From contig JADGEE010000012.1 of assembly GCA_016744535.1 (NCBI GenBank), forward strand, positions 1-45,138: DNA of 45,138 nt, in the 5' to 3' direction. Numbering within the stretch: the stretch's first letter is position 1; every line of letters starts with the position of its first letter. Under the pieces are notes generated by a model, which saw only the letters and a program-made list of their open reading frames with translations, searched no databases and was not told the origin of the DNA. The DNA comes from Campylobacteraceae bacterium. Lineage in GTDB: Bacteria; Campylobacterota; Campylobacteria; Campylobacterales; BB28. The position numbers were made by a program, and so were the translations under genes. Below, piece by piece: positions 7,846 to 17,886 of the stretch.

Positions 7846-9261
7846 TTATAAAAAATTTTCTAAATTATCAATATCAATATCTTTTAAATTAAAATATTTA
7901 CTATCTATATTAATTTTTGTATCTTTTATCTGATTAATTTTAATTTTAATTTTATCTCTACTTAAAATTATAAAATCATCTCCGTGTAATCTAAATATTA
8001 AAGAATTAATGTATTCTATTTGAAGGTAGTGAGCAAATTCAGATAAAATTTTATCACCACTACTCCAACCTCTCTCTTTATTATGCAATGAAAAGTTATG
8101 AAGATAGACAATAGATAAAAATTTATATTTTTTACTCTCTCTGTTATCCATAAGTACAATTTGTAAATATGACAAATTATATACATTTGTCAAAGGGTCA
8201 TTAAAAAAGTATGCAAATCTTTTAGATTCTAATTCAGTTTTTGGAAGTTGGTCAATTGAAGAGAGTGCTTCTACATCTTTTAAGGCTTTTCTAGCTACGC
8301 TTACAACTTCAGGGTTAAACTGTATTCCACTAAATTTTTCTATCTCATCAATAGCTTCTGAAACTTTTTTGCTTCTCTTATATACTCTATTAGTTGTCAT
8401 TGCGTCAAAAGCATCAGCTAATGCCATAATACTAGATAGTTTTGGAATCTTATCACCTGTTATTCCATAAGGATAACCTTTACCGTCGTGGCGTTCGTGA
8501 TGATATTTAATAATTTCTGCTAAATCTTTATACAAATCAATTTTAATTAAAAATTCATATCCAGTTAAAACGTGACCTTTAATTAAATCATACTCAACAT
8601 CATTAAGTCTTCCAGGTTTTAAAAGTACTGAATCAGGAGTTGCAATTTTGCCAATATCGTGAAGTTTTGCAGCTTCAACTAGCTTATCTATATCTTTTTG
8701 AGGACACCCAAGCTCTTTTGCTAAAAGTTCACAATACTTAGCCACTCTTATAGTGTGTCCTGCTGTATAAGTGTCTCTTTTTTCAATCATATCTACAAAA
8801 GAGAATATCGTCTCTTTATAATTTTTAATTTTCTCCTCTTGAATTTGAACCATTTTTTTTGCTAAAACTATCGCTTCAACACTCTCACTTAGAGTTCTCA
8901 TTAAGTTTTTTAAGTTAATTGGCTTAGTAATATATCTATTAATTCCAATATTTATAGCTTCAAATAGAAACTCTTTATCACTAAAAGCAGTTGTAATAAT
9001 AATAGGAATAGAAGGATTTATATCTTTTACCTCTTTTGACATAGCAAGTCCATCCATTAGAGGCATTTTAATGTCTGTTACGATAATATCAGGGTTGTAT
9101 TCTTTAAAAGCTTCTAATCCCTCTTTTCCATTTGTTGCAAGATATACTTCTTTTGTAATTCTTTTTAATGACCTAGCAAGAACATCTCTTATCTCATCTT
9201 CATCTTCAACATAGAGAACTGTAATTAATTTTAAATGCTCTTTCTCTTGCTCACCAATCAT
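7846..9261 (-). CDS. REC - HD-GYP - degenerate GGDEF response regulator
   Basis: A 471-residue regulator. REC domain (about 12-130): acidic VEDEDE, phospho-acceptor Asp in VTDIKMPLMDG, switch Thr in ITTAFSD and Lys in TKPIN. A short helix leads to an HD-GYP domain (about 155-335) with HDIGK, HHERHDGKGYP and a DAFDAMTTNR metal site: a c-di-GMP phosphodiesterase. The C-terminal part (about 352-460) is a worn GGDEF domain: DPLTNVYN is recognisable but the active loop reads RLHGDDF instead of RxGGDEF, so cyclase activity is doubtful. GGDEF behind HD-GYP is an unusual order. AAGGTAGC precedes the ATG. It shares a promoter with dnaA, linking a c-di-GMP signal to the initiator gene by position. Confidence 0.92.
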   Translation of the reverse strand: MIGEQEKEHLKLITVLYVEDEDEIRDVLARSLKRITKEVYLATNGKEGLEAFKEYNPDIIVTDIKMPLMDGLAMSKEVKDINPSIPIIITTAFSDKEFLFEAINIGINRYITKPINLKNLMRTLSESVEAIVLAKKMVQIQEEKIKNYKETIFSFVDMIEKRDTYTAGHTIRVAKYCELLAKELGCPQKDIDKLVEAAKLHDIGKIATPDSVLLKPGRLNDVEYDLIKGHVLTGYEFLIKIDLYKDLAEIIKYHHERHDGKGYPYGITGDKIPKLSSIMALADAFDAMTTNRVYKRSKKVSEAIDEIEKFSGIQFNPEVVSVARKALKDVEALSSIDQLPKTELESKRFAYFFNDPLTNVYNLSYLQIVLMDNRESKKYKFLSIVYLHNFSLHNKERGWSSGDKILSEFAHYLQIEYINSLIFRLHGDDFIILSRDKIKIKINQIKDTKINIDSKYFNLKDIDIDNLENFL

Positions 9262-9303
9262 CTAGCTACCTTATCCAATAATTATTTAAATAAATTTTAA
9301 CTA

Positions 9304-9309
9304 ATTATA
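9304..9309 (-). promoter_or_regulatory. Likely -10 box for the response regulator-dnaA operon
   Basis: On the minus strand the gap reads TTTAGCTATAATTAG. A perfect TATAAT preceded by AGC lies about 43 bases upstream of the HD-GYP regulator ATG. No good -35 is seen, as is usual in Campylobacterota, where AT-rich tracts replace it. It is the only clear promoter between the kinase gene and dnaA. Confidence 0.5.
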
Positions 9310-9336
9310 GCTAAAATTTATTATTTTTTAATTTAT

Positions 9337-10956
9337 TTAATATAAAAATTGAATTATATTTAGAATAAGTAGTATATAAAAACTAAGCTTGTAAAACTTG
9401 AGAGGGTCTCTTTCTAAAAGAGGTGTATCTTTATTAAAAAATGGTTTCACTCTATCGCTATTTTCTAACTCATAAATCATCTCTGTATAGTTTAAATATC
9501 GCTGTTTTGTATCTATTGCTAAAGACCTTAAAATTATACTATCAAGCCATAGAGGGATGTTTTTATTAATTTTATTTGGACTCCTCATCTCTTTAAAAGT
9601 TGGGTTTTGAAATGGTTCTATTTCACCGTATGGAAATTTATCTGTTAAAGATTCAAATAGAGTTACACCTATTGCAAATATTTCACTTTGTTCACTTATA
9701 GCATTTCCTTCAAATCTTTCTGGTGCAAGATAAGAGGGTGTTCCTGCTCTATTAGTTAAAGAGTAAAGTTCTGTAATTGAGCCAAAGTCAATGATTTTAA
9801 ATATCTTTTTATCGTGTCTATTTAATAAAATAATATTTTCAGGTTTTATATCTCCGTGGACTAAATCATATTTAAGTAGATATTGTGATGCCCTTAGAAG
9901 TGTTTTTGCTAATAATATAGACTCTTCTATTGAGAGTTTTCTACTCTTTAAATACTCTTTTAAGTTCATTCCATCAAGTGCTTCCATTACATAATATCTA
10001 TGTGTTCTATTTTTTGGAATTACAGCTTTTGGAAAAAAACCAGCTTTCAGTCTTTTGGCATTCCAAGCCTCTTTTACAAAACTATCAAATAGATTTTTAT
10101 CCTCTAAAGCTTCATAAGGAGGAAATTTTAAAATATATCTTATACCTTTATTTTTAGCAATCCAAGTTCTATTATTTTGTATTAAAGATTTTTCAAGAGT
10201 GTATCCATCTATTACATCTCCTATATTTAAATACTCTGGTATGATTAATTTTTGCTCTTTTAAAAATTTTATATTCATATGATTGATTTTTTGAATATCA
10301 ATAACAATTGCTGTTGTATCATCAGGTAAATTATCTTTAACTAATGAACTAGCTTTCTTAACTAAAGGGTATGCACCAAATTCAATCTCTTTAATTAATA
10401 ACTCTTCATTTAAAATATTATATAAACCATCACTACAAAGTAGTATTTTATCATTATTTTTTAACTCATTTTCAAAATAGTATGGCTCAACATCACTATC
10501 CATTCCAATAGCTTGAGTTAATACATTTTCATAATTTTTTTCATCCATTGAGTGATCAAATGAGAGTTGATTAAGAGTATTGTTACGAGATATATAAATT
10601 CTACTATCCCCTACATTTGCACCATATAATCGATTACCTTCAATAACAGCAATAGTTAAAGTAGTTATTAATTCAGCTCTTTGGTAATTATCTACTGATT
10701 CTTGATACAAAATAGAGTTTATAGATTTTATAAATTTTTTGATAGATTTTTCAATTGACCAAGAATCAGGTCTATTTTTGAAGTTTGTAATTAAATAATT
10801 AGTAACTCTTTTAGCTGCTAATGCACCGTTTTCAGCACTTCCAACACCATCACATACAATAGCTATGGATAAGCCATCAAGGGTGACGCTATCATAAAAA
10901 TCATCACCCTTTAACTCATCTGCTTTTGCTAGTGAAAAGCTTGAGATTAGACTCAA
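9337..10956 (-). CDS. PP2C phosphatase-Ser/Thr kinase fusion with C-terminal membrane helix
   Basis: The first 240 or so residues are a PP2C (PPM) phosphatase: CDGVGSAENG, ANVGDSRIYI, LLCSDGLYN and PDDTTAIV carry the metal-binding acids. Next is a complete Hanks-type kinase: Lys in YILKF, Glu in VKEAWNAKRL, catalytic HGDIKPEN, DFG in IDFGS and the GTPSYLAPERF activation segment. HGD in place of HRD makes it a non-RD kinase. A final helix (FYILLILNIIQFLY) may anchor it in the membrane. The start chosen is TTG at 10956, behind AGGTGG and overlapping the narK stop (TTGA); the upstream ATG at 10995 would lie inside narK. Coupling to narK suggests control of nitrate/nitrite uptake or assimilation, with kinase and phosphatase acting oppositely. 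Confidence 0.92.
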   Translation of the reverse strand: MSLISSFSLAKADELKGDDFYDSVTLDGLSIAIVCDGVGSAENGALAAKRVTNYLITNFKNRPDSWSIEKSIKKFIKSINSILYQESVDNYQRAELITTLTIAVIEGNRLYGANVGDSRIYISRNNTLNQLSFDHSMDEKNYENVLTQAIGMDSDVEPYYFENELKNNDKILLCSDGLYNILNEELLIKEIEFGAYPLVKKASSLVKDNLPDDTTAIVIDIQKINHMNIKFLKEQKLIIPEYLNIGDVIDGYTLEKSLIQNNRTWIAKNKGIRYILKFPPYEALEDKNLFDSFVKEAWNAKRLKAGFFPKAVIPKNRTHRYYVMEALDGMNLKEYLKSRKLSIEESILLAKTLLRASQYLLKYDLVHGDIKPENIILLNRHDKKIFKIIDFGSITELYSLTNRAGTPSYLAPERFEGNAISEQSEIFAIGVTLFESLTDKFPYGEIEPFQNPTFKEMRSPNKINKNIPLWLDSIILRSLAIDTKQRYLNYTEMIYELENSDRVKPFFNKDTPLLERDPLKFYKLSFYILLILNIIQFLY

Positions 10957-12236
10957 ATTATTCCACCTGCTTGAACTCCCCAAGTAGTTCTCCATCTAGT
11001 TTTTACCATACTAATACCAATAATAGCTATTAATACAACTCCTGCAAATATTAAAAATCCTGCCATATATCCATCAAATGCACCTTTAGACCAACCTAGA
11101 GTTTTGATAAGAGCAGTTCCTCCAAGTCCTCCAGCAGCACCTATAATTCCAGTCATAATTCCAATATCTCTACCAAATCGTTGAGGTACTAATTGAAATA
11201 CTGCTCCATTTGCCATTCCAAGACTTGCCATAATTAAAAATAAAACTAATATAGCAAGAGCAAATGGCATAGTAACTGTTGCATTAACTATTGCTAGTGT
11301 TGCTACTGTTCCAAAAAATAGATATAGTGATTTTACACCACCAAACTTATCAGCAATTGCTCCACCAACAGGTCTTAAGACAGCCCCTGCAAAAATACAT
11401 AATGCTCCAAAATATCCAGCTACAACTTTAACATTTGATTCATCTAAATACTCAAGCCCAAAAGCACTCATATCAACACTATAAGTATTCATTAAGTAGA
11501 CTTTCATATATCCAGCAAATCCAACAAATCCACCAAAACTTACCGCATAAAATAGATTAAACCACCAAGTATCTTTATCTTTTAGTAATTTTCCATAATC
11601 TTTAAGTTTTTTAGGATTAGCTTTGTAGATATCTTCAGGTGCATCTTTTGCCATAAAAGTATATACTATTAAAATAAACGTTGAAAGCACCGCACCTACT
11701 AAGAATACAGTTTCCCATCCCCAAATTTCTGCGATTTTTGGAGCAAATATAAAGTCAATTACAACTCCAATATTTCCAGCTCCTGCTAAACCTAAAACTA
11801 CACCTTGAAGTTTAGGAGGATACCATTGACCAGCTTGTGGAAGTGCTACTGCAAATGAAGCCCCAGCAAAACCCAACACAAATGCTACCATTAAAAGTTC
11901 ATCATAAGTAATACTTGCACCTCTAAAGTATGCAAAAAATAGACCTATTACAACTATACTCTGTGAGGCTAATGCCGTCTTTTTTGGTCCGACCCTATCT
12001 ACAAAAAAGCCTAATAAAATTCTTAATATAGCCCCTGCTAAAATAGGAATTGATAAAAGCGTAGCTTTTTGCCCTGCACTCATTGTAAAATCGTGTGCTA
12101 ATTTTAGAGATTCTGCTATCTCTGTTGATAATGGTCCAAGCATTGTCCAAACCATAAAACTAAAATCAAAATATAAAAAAGCTGCTAAAAGGGTTTTCCA
12201 ATCTCCCTGCCCTTTTAAATCTTTAAATCCTGCCAT
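10953..12236 (-). CDS. narK: NarK/NasA-type nitrate/nitrite transporter (MFS)
   Basis: A 427-residue major facilitator with about 12 membrane helices. It shows the nitrate-porter signatures GFAGASFAVALPQAGQWYPP and GLAGAGNIGVV, and an MFS loop motif (GFFVDRVGPKK). It moves nitrate in, or exchanges it for nitrite, across the inner membrane. It heads the minus-strand unit with the PP2C-kinase and is divergent from a siroheme nitrite/sulfite reductase across 149 bases, so uptake for assimilation is the likely role. No nitrate reductase is present in this window. Confidence 0.92.
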   Translation of the reverse strand: MAGFKDLKGQGDWKTLLAAFLYFDFSFMVWTMLGPLSTEIAESLKLAHDFTMSAGQKATLLSIPILAGAILRILLGFFVDRVGPKKTALASQSIVVIGLFFAYFRGASITYDELLMVAFVLGFAGASFAVALPQAGQWYPPKLQGVVLGLAGAGNIGVVIDFIFAPKIAEIWGWETVFLVGAVLSTFILIVYTFMAKDAPEDIYKANPKKLKDYGKLLKDKDTWWFNLFYAVSFGGFVGFAGYMKVYLMNTYSVDMSAFGLEYLDESNVKVVAGYFGALCIFAGAVLRPVGGAIADKFGGVKSLYLFFGTVATLAIVNATVTMPFALAILVLFLIMASLGMANGAVFQLVPQRFGRDIGIMTGIIGAAGGLGGTALIKTLGWSKGAFDGYMAGFLIFAGVVLIAIIGISMVKTRWRTTWGVQAGGII

Positions 12237-12312
12237 AAATAATCCTTAATTTAAATTTTAGACAAAATTATATAATTTTTTTCTAGTTTTTTAATCATAT
12301 TATTGTTTAAAT

Positions 12313-12346
12313 TTTAATCAATATAGATGTTTGCTTATTGATTAAA
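12313..12346. promoter_or_regulatory. Perfect 11-bp inverted repeat between narK and the nitrite reductase gene
   Basis: TTTAATCAATA (12313-12323) and TATTGATTAAA (12336-12346) are exact reverse complements separated by 12 bases, in the divergent gap. Placed about 40-75 bases before the reductase ATG and 77 bases before the narK ATG, it could be an operator for a dimeric regulator of both units. The arms contain ATCAA/TTGAT but in the opposite order to the FNR/CRP site (TTGAT-N4-ATCAA), so it is not a normal FNR box. A TATAAT (12369-12374) also lies just ahead of the reductase ribosome site. Confidence 0.55.
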
Positions 12347-12385
12347 TAGTATATAGTTTCACTTAATCTATAATAAGGAAAGAGT

Positions 12386-13966
12386 ATGAATAAATTAGAG
12401 ATAGCATTTAAAGAGAGAGATAAAAAGAGAAATAAGATAGAAAAATTAAAAGAGTTAAAGACTCCTATGAGTGTTTTTGATGAGTTAGAAAATATTTGCA
12501 GTAGTGGTTATGAAAATTTAAAAGATGAAGATAGTAAATATTTTTTAAAGTGCTTTGGTATTTTTGATAAAGGTGATGAAACTTTTATGATAAGAGTTAG
12601 AATTCCAGCAGGTCAGCTTAATATAATTCAAGCTAAAATTATTGGAGATGTAGCTAAGAGTTACGGAGATGATTATATAGATATCACAACAAGACAACAA
12701 ATTGAGCTTAGATATATTAAATTTGAAAATTTAGCAAAAGTATTAAAAGAGTTAAATAGTGTAGGTATTTCAACATTTCAAACAGGAGTAGATAACTTTA
12801 GAAATATAGTAACTTCTTCATTTGATGGATTAAGTGAAGATAGTTTTATTGAGTGTAAACCGATAATAGATGAGTTACAAAATATTTTTATAAATAGAGA
12901 AGATTGGATTGGAGAGTTACCCAGAAAGTTTAATACAGCTCTTATTGGTTGTAGTACAAATGATTGTAATATCTATGGACACGATTGCTCTTTTATTATA
13001 GCAAAAAGAGATAACGAAATAGGATTTAATCTATATTTAGGGGGTAAAGTCGGAGTTCAAGCAGTTGATAGTGGGCTTTTTATCAAAAAAAATGAAGTAA
13101 TAAGTGTTTATAAAGCTATTATAAATCTATTTAAAACTTATGGTTTTAGAGATAATAGAAATAAAAATAGATTATATTTTTTAATTCAAGCAGTTGGAAT
13201 TGATGAATTTGTAAAAGCTATAAAAGAGTATAGTCAATTAAATTTACAAAATAGTGGTAAAATTTTAGTCAATAAAGAGTCTATCATAAAAGCTGGAGCA
13301 GTTAAATTAAATAATAATTTAAATGCGTTACAATTTAGTATACCTAGTGGTATTTTTAGTGGAAGTGATTTAATTGAAGTTTCAAAATTAGCAGATATTA
13401 ACGATTCAGAAATTAGATTATCAGTTGAGCAAAATATCTATTTAATTAATAATAATATAGAAAATTTATTAAAAGATAGTGAAATTTATAAGAAATATTC
13501 AAAATTTAATAATATCTATTTTCATAATCAAATAGCTTGTGCTGGAACTGCTACTTGTAGTTTTGGTGTAATTGCTAATAAACCTGATGCGATAGAGTTA
13601 TCGGAATATTTAAATAGAGAAGTTTCCATTGAAAATGGAAAAATAAGATTATATTGGTCAGCTTGTCCTAAAGGTTGTGGAATTCACTCAATTGGTGATA
13701 TTGGGTTTGAGGGATGTAAAGCAAAAGATGAAGATGGAAATAGATGTGATGGAGTTCATATATATTTAGGTGGAAAAGCTACTATAAAATCAGAAGAAGC
13801 AAGAGTTATATTTAAATTCACTCCACTTACTAAAGCTAAAAAGATTGTAAAAAAGTTAGTTGAATTTTATAGAGATGAAAAAAATAATAGTGAAACTTTT
13901 GAGGAGTTTGATACAAGATTATTAAGTAAATTATCAATCCAAGAGATACAAGAGAGGGTTAAGTAA
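12386..13966 (+). CDS. Siroheme/[4Fe-4S] nitrite (or sulfite) reductase
   Basis: A 526-residue assimilatory nitrite/sulfite reductase with two repeated ferredoxin-like and siroheme-binding halves. DITTRQQIELRYI marks the substrate/siroheme Arg region. The cluster ligands are CAGTATC (C-x5-C) and CPKGC (C-x3-C). It reduces nitrite to ammonia or sulfite to sulfide with six electrons, probably from ferredoxin. Being divergent from narK favours nitrite. The ribosome site AAGGAAAGAG lies directly before the ATG. Family members cannot be separated into nitrite and sulfite forms by eye, so no gene symbol is given. Confidence 0.88.
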   Translation: MNKLEIAFKERDKKRNKIEKLKELKTPMSVFDELENICSSGYENLKDEDSKYFLKCFGIFDKGDETFMIRVRIPAGQLNIIQAKIIGDVAKSYGDDYIDITTRQQIELRYIKFENLAKVLKELNSVGISTFQTGVDNFRNIVTSSFDGLSEDSFIECKPIIDELQNIFINREDWIGELPRKFNTALIGCSTNDCNIYGHDCSFIIAKRDNEIGFNLYLGGKVGVQAVDSGLFIKKNEVISVYKAIINLFKTYGFRDNRNKNRLYFLIQAVGIDEFVKAIKEYSQLNLQNSGKILVNKESIIKAGAVKLNNNLNALQFSIPSGIFSGSDLIEVSKLADINDSEIRLSVEQNIYLINNNIENLLKDSEIYKKYSKFNNIYFHNQIACAGTATCSFGVIANKPDAIELSEYLNREVSIENGKIRLYWSACPKGCGIHSIGDIGFEGCKAKDEDGNRCDGVHIYLGGKATIKSEEARVIFKFTPLTKAKKIVKKLVEFYRDEKNNSETFEEFDTRLLSKLSIQEIQERVK

Positions 13967-14053
13967 CAATTAAAATGTATTTAAAAATTATCAATTGATT
14001 TAAACAATAAAAAAAGATATAGTTTTAAAAATATAAATCAATTGGAGTTTTTA

Positions 14054-16072
14054 GTGCCTCTTAAAAATTTAAATAGTGACCAGTTAAGTGCCGTAAAATC
14101 AAATCAAGGACATAATTTAATTATAGCTTCTGCTGGAACTGGTAAAACTTCAACTATTGTTGGAAGAATAGCTTATTTAATCCAAAGTGGTGTAGCACCA
14201 GAGCGAATTTTACTTTTGACTTTTACTAATAAAGCAGCAGCGGAAATGATAGTAAGAGTTGCAAAATTTTTTGGTAAAGATGTTGCAAAGCGAATTGAAG
14301 CTGGAACTTTTCACGCAGTTAGTTATAGATGGCTTAAAAAAGGAAAGAGAAATATAGCGCTAAAAACTCCAAAAGAGTTAAAATTGCTACTAAAAACTCT
14401 TTATGATAAGAGAAACTTTTTAAATTTTAGTGAAGAGAAAACTAAGCCATATGTCTACTCTTATCTATATGATTTATACTCACTCTATTTAAATAGTACA
14501 AATGTAGAGAGTTTTAATGAGTGGTTAAGCGAAAAAAGCCCTGAACACGAAATCTATTTAGATATTTATAATGATATTTTAGATGAATATAGAGAGTTAA
14601 AAGCAGAGTATGGTTATGCAAATTTTGATGATTTATTAATTTTTGCAAAAGATGAAATAAGAGATAGTAAAATAAGTTTTGATGAGATTTTAGTTGATGA
14701 GTATCAAGATACAAATCCACTTCAAAACTCTCTTATTAATACATTAGAGCCAAATTCTCTATTTTGTGTAGGAGATTATGACCAGAGTATTTATGGTTTT
14801 AATGGTTCTGATATTTCTATTATTTCATCATTTAAAGATGTCTATATTAATTCTAAAATTTTCACTCTTAAAAAAAATTATCGCTCAACTGCACTAATTT
14901 TACAATTAGCAAATGATGTTATTAAAAGTAATTTACGAGTCTATCCAAAAGAACTTGAAGTTGTTAGAAGAGATAGTAATATTCCTCCAAGATTGCTTAC
15001 TTGTGCAGATGTAAAAGAGCAATATCGTGCTGTGACTGCAAAGATTATAGAATCAAATACTCCAAAAGAAGAAATTGCTGTTATTTTTAGAAACAATGCA
15101 ACAGCAGATGGAGTTGAGGCGATTTTAAGAGAGAATAATATTCCCTCAAAAAGAAAAGGAAGTCTTAGTTTCTTTGAATCAAAAGAGATTAAACTTTTTT
15201 TAGATATTGCAACACTATTAATGAATCCCAAAGATATGATGGCATTTATTCACATTTTTGAGTATATTAAAGGTGTTGGAAGTGCAATTTCAAAAGAGCT
15301 TTTTGATGCACTTTCTCTTTTAGGTGATGGAGATATTATAAGAGGACTCTTTAGACCAAATGATATTGCAAATCCGTTTAAATCTAAAAAAAATTTTCAA
15401 TTAGGACTTTTTGATGACTATTTTGTCTTAGAGAAAGCATCTCGTTTTAAAAATATTATAGATGATGATAGTTTTTTGAAAAACCCTATTTTAAAACATC
15501 CAAAATTAACTAGTGATGCGGTAAAATTTATCTATAATTTTTACATACTATATAAACATATAAATTCTAAAAATCCTACAAGAATTGTAGAATTTATCAA
15601 TAACTCACATCTTTTTAAAGATATAAAAGATACAATTACAACAAAACGAGCTACTTTAAAAAGTGGAGAAGTTGATAATGAATTAAAAAAAGAAGCTGAT
15701 TTAAAACTTGATATTAAGATAAATATTTTAAAAGATATTGCCAAAAATTATGATGATTTAAATAGATTTTTAAATGCTTTAATTTTGACAAATTCAGAGA
15801 TGAGCGAAGGTAGTGGAGTAAACTTATTAACTGTTCACTCAAGTAAAGGGCTTGAATTTAAAGAAGTTTTTGTAGTTGATTTAATGGAAGGAAGGTTTCC
15901 AAATCATAAATTAATTTCAAAAGGAAGTTCACTTGACGAGGAGAGGCGACTCTTTTATGTAGCAGTAACTAGGGCTAAAGACAGACTCTATCTCTCATTT
16001 GCAAAGTATGATAAATTTAGAAATATTGATTATGAACCCTCTTGTTTTTTAAATGAAGCAAAATTAATTTAA
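14054..16072 (+). CDS. UvrD/Rep/PcrA-family DNA helicase
   Basis: A superfamily 1A 3'-5' helicase with all motifs: Walker [12 protein letters not shown], Ia [83 protein letters not shown]. It unwinds DNA in repair or fork restart. The start chosen is GTG at 14054, because TGGAG (14043-14047) stands six bases upstream; the alternative TTG at 14042 overlaps that site. Length (about 672 aa) is normal for the Campylobacterota forms, which lack the long PcrA C-terminal tail. murA follows after ten bases. Confidence 0.92.
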   Translation: MPLKNLNSDQLSAVKSNQGHNLIIASAGTGKTSTIVGRIAYLIQSGVAPERILLLTFTNKAAAEMIVRVAKFFGKDVAKRIEAGTFHAVSYRWLKKGKRNIALKTPKELKLLLKTLYDKRNFLNFSEEKTKPYVYSYLYDLYSLYLNSTNVESFNEWLSEKSPEHEIYLDIYNDILDEYRELKAEYGYANFDDLLIFAKDEIRDSKISFDEILVDEYQDTNPLQNSLINTLEPNSLFCVGDYDQSIYGFNGSDISIISSFKDVYINSKIFTLKKNYRSTALILQLANDVIKSNLRVYPKELEVVRRDSNIPPRLLTCADVKEQYRAVTAKIIESNTPKEEIAVIFRNNATADGVEAILRENNIPSKRKGSLSFFESKEIKLFLDIATLLMNPKDMMAFIHIFEYIKGVGSAISKELFDALSLLGDGDIIRGLFRPNDIANPFKSKKNFQLGLFDDYFVLEKASRFKNIIDDDSFLKNPILKHPKLTSDAVKFIYNFYILYKHINSKNPTRIVEFINNSHLFKDIKDTITTKRATLKSGEVDNELKKEADLKLDIKINILKDIAKNYDDLNRFLNALILTNSEMSEGSGVNLLTVHSSKGLEFKEVFVVDLMEGRFPNHKLISKGSSLDEERRLFYVAVTRAKDRLYLSFAKYDKFRNIDYEPSCFLNEAKLI

Positions 16073-16082
16073 AAGGTTGAAA

Positions 16083-17345
16083 ATGGATTTTCTCTCTGTT
16101 AGTGGAAATACAAAATTAAATGGTACAATTGAAGTATCTGGTGCTAAAAACTCCGCACTTCCTCTCATTACATCGACAATTCTAGCAAAAAATTTAGTAA
16201 ATATTTCAAATATTCCAAATGTTGTTGATATTAGAACACTTTTAAAGTTATTAAAGAATTTAGGAAGTGAATTTGAGTTTAATAATAATTTATTAAAAAT
16301 AGATTCCTCAAAAATACATCACACAAAAGCAAATTATGAAATAATAAAAACTATGAGAGCTTCTATTTTAGTATTAGGTCCACTGTTAGCTAGATTTAGA
16401 AAGTGTGAAGTTAGTCTTCCTGGTGGTTGTGCAATTGGAGAGAGACCTGTTGATTTACATATAAAAGCCTTAAAACAGATGGGTGCTGAAATTGATATTA
16501 GAGGTGGTTATATCGTAGCAGAGGCTAAAAAAGGCTTAAAAGGGTGTGAAATTGTATTTGATAAGATAACTGTCACAGGAAGTGAAAATATAATTATGGC
16601 AGCTGCTTTATCAAAAGGTAACACAAAAATTATAAATATAGCAAAAGAGCCTGAAGTAATTCAACTTTGTAATGTTTTACAAAATGCTGGAGTTGATATT
16701 AATGGAATCGGGACTGATGAAATTACTATCTATGGAACTAGTGGAGAGTTAGTTGAATTTAGTGAAATAGAAGTGATTCCAGATAGAATTGAAGCAGGAA
16801 CTTATCTTTGTGCTGGAGCAATTACAAATTCAAATTTAACCCTAAAAAAAGTTAATAGTTCACACTTAAGTGCAGTGTTATCAAAATTAAAAGAGATGGG
16901 GTTTGGTATTATTGAAAATGAAAATGAAATAAAATTAATTGAAGCTAGAAAAATAAATCCAGTTGAAATTATAACAAGTGAATATCCAGCTTTTCCAACT
17001 GATATGCAAGCTCAATTTATGGCACTAGCTACTCAAGCAGAAGGAACAAGTATCATTGAAGAGAGACTATTTGAAAATAGATTTATGCACACAAGTGAGC
17101 TTAGAAGACTTGGGGCTAGTATTAAAACAAATGGAAAAGTAGCTACAATTGACGGTGGTAATAAATTAATAGGTGCAGAAGTTATGGCAACAGATTTAAG
17201 GGCTAGTTCTGCTTTAGTCTTAGCTGGACTTGTAGCTGATGGAGTTACAGATATACATAGAATTTACCATTTAGATAGAGGTTATGAGAAACTTGAAGAT
17301 AAATTAAGTTCAATTGGAGCAAAAATAACAAGAGGAAAAAAGTAA
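16083..17345 (+). CDS. murA: UDP-N-acetylglucosamine 1-carboxyvinyltransferase
   Basis: First committed step of peptidoglycan synthesis: transfer of enolpyruvyl from PEP to UDP-GlcNAc in the cytosol. The protein has the two-fold inside-out barrel, GAKNSALP near the start (catalytic Lys22 type), [13 protein letters not shown] with the fosfomycin-target Cys (about 116), and the LKEMG and YPAFPTDMQ segments. Cys rather than Asp implies fosfomycin could react. The ATG at 16083 is preferred over a TTG at 16077 because AAAAGG (16071-16076) is six bases upstream of it. It sits between a helicase and lolA. Confidence 0.97.
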   Translation: MDFLSVSGNTKLNGTIEVSGAKNSALPLITSTILAKNLVNISNIPNVVDIRTLLKLLKNLGSEFEFNNNLLKIDSSKIHHTKANYEIIKTMRASILVLGPLLARFRKCEVSLPGGCAIGERPVDLHIKALKQMGAEIDIRGGYIVAEAKKGLKGCEIVFDKITVTGSENIIMAAALSKGNTKIINIAKEPEVIQLCNVLQNAGVDINGIGTDEITIYGTSGELVEFSEIEVIPDRIEAGTYLCAGAITNSNLTLKKVNSSHLSAVLSKLKEMGFGIIENENEIKLIEARKINPVEIITSEYPAFPTDMQAQFMALATQAEGTSIIEERLFENRFMHTSELRRLGASIKTNGKVATIDGGNKLIGAEVMATDLRASSALVLAGLVADGVTDIHRIYHLDRGYEKLEDKLSSIGAKITRGKK

Positions 17346-17368
17346 AAAAAATATTTAAAAGGTAGAGT

Positions 17369-17884
17369 ATGAAGTATATAATTTTTATCTCATTAATATT
17401 TGTTAATCTTTTTGGTGGATTTGAAGATATAGAAACTTTTAGTGCTGATTTTAAACAAGATATTATAAATGAGCAAAATGAAAGAATTAAGTATAGTGGA
17501 AAAGTCTATATAAAAAAGCCAAATTTAGCTTTTTGGGAGTATCGTAAACCAATAGTTAAACAAGTTTATCTAATAGCTTCTGAAGTTACTATAATAGAGC
17601 CTGAACTTGAACAAGCTATTATTACTAGAGTTGATGGAACAATTGATTTTTTGAAAATTTTAAATGCTTCTAAAAAGGTTAGTAAGAATTTATATGAGAC
17701 TTTAGTGCAAGACCAAAAATATCTGCTTTATATGGAAAATGATTTATTAAAAAGAGTTCAATTTGTGGATAAAATGGATAATAGGGTAGATATTGAATTT
17801 AATAATCAAGAGAAAAATTTAACTCTAAAAAGTGATATTTTCAAGCCTAATATTCCTCAAGACTTTGATATTGTAAGAGAGTAA
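17369..17884 (+). CDS. lolA: Outer-membrane lipoprotein carrier LolA
   Basis: A 171-residue periplasmic chaperone that carries lipoproteins from LolCDE to the outer membrane. A signal peptide (about 1-16) is followed by FSADFKQDI and the conserved SGKVYIKKPNLAFWEY, the strand motif of LolA. The end is shorter than E. coli LolA, as is usual in Campylobacterota. Ribosome site AAAGG precedes the ATG. The next gene begins three bases after its stop, so the small Cys-rich exported protein is translated in the same operon. Confidence 0.92.
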   Translation: MKYIIFISLIFVNLFGGFEDIETFSADFKQDIINEQNERIKYSGKVYIKKPNLAFWEYRKPIVKQVYLIASEVTIIEPELEQAIITRVDGTIDFLKILNASKKVSKNLYETLVQDQKYLLYMENDLLKRVQFVDKMDNRVDIEFNNQEKNLTLKSDIFKPNIPQDFDIVRE

Positions 17885-17886
17885 TT

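Noticed and set aside
9270-9280. TTATCCAAT near the response regulator start, resembling a DnaA box
   Set aside because: Single copy with two mismatches to TTATCCACA; no cluster, so no origin claim.
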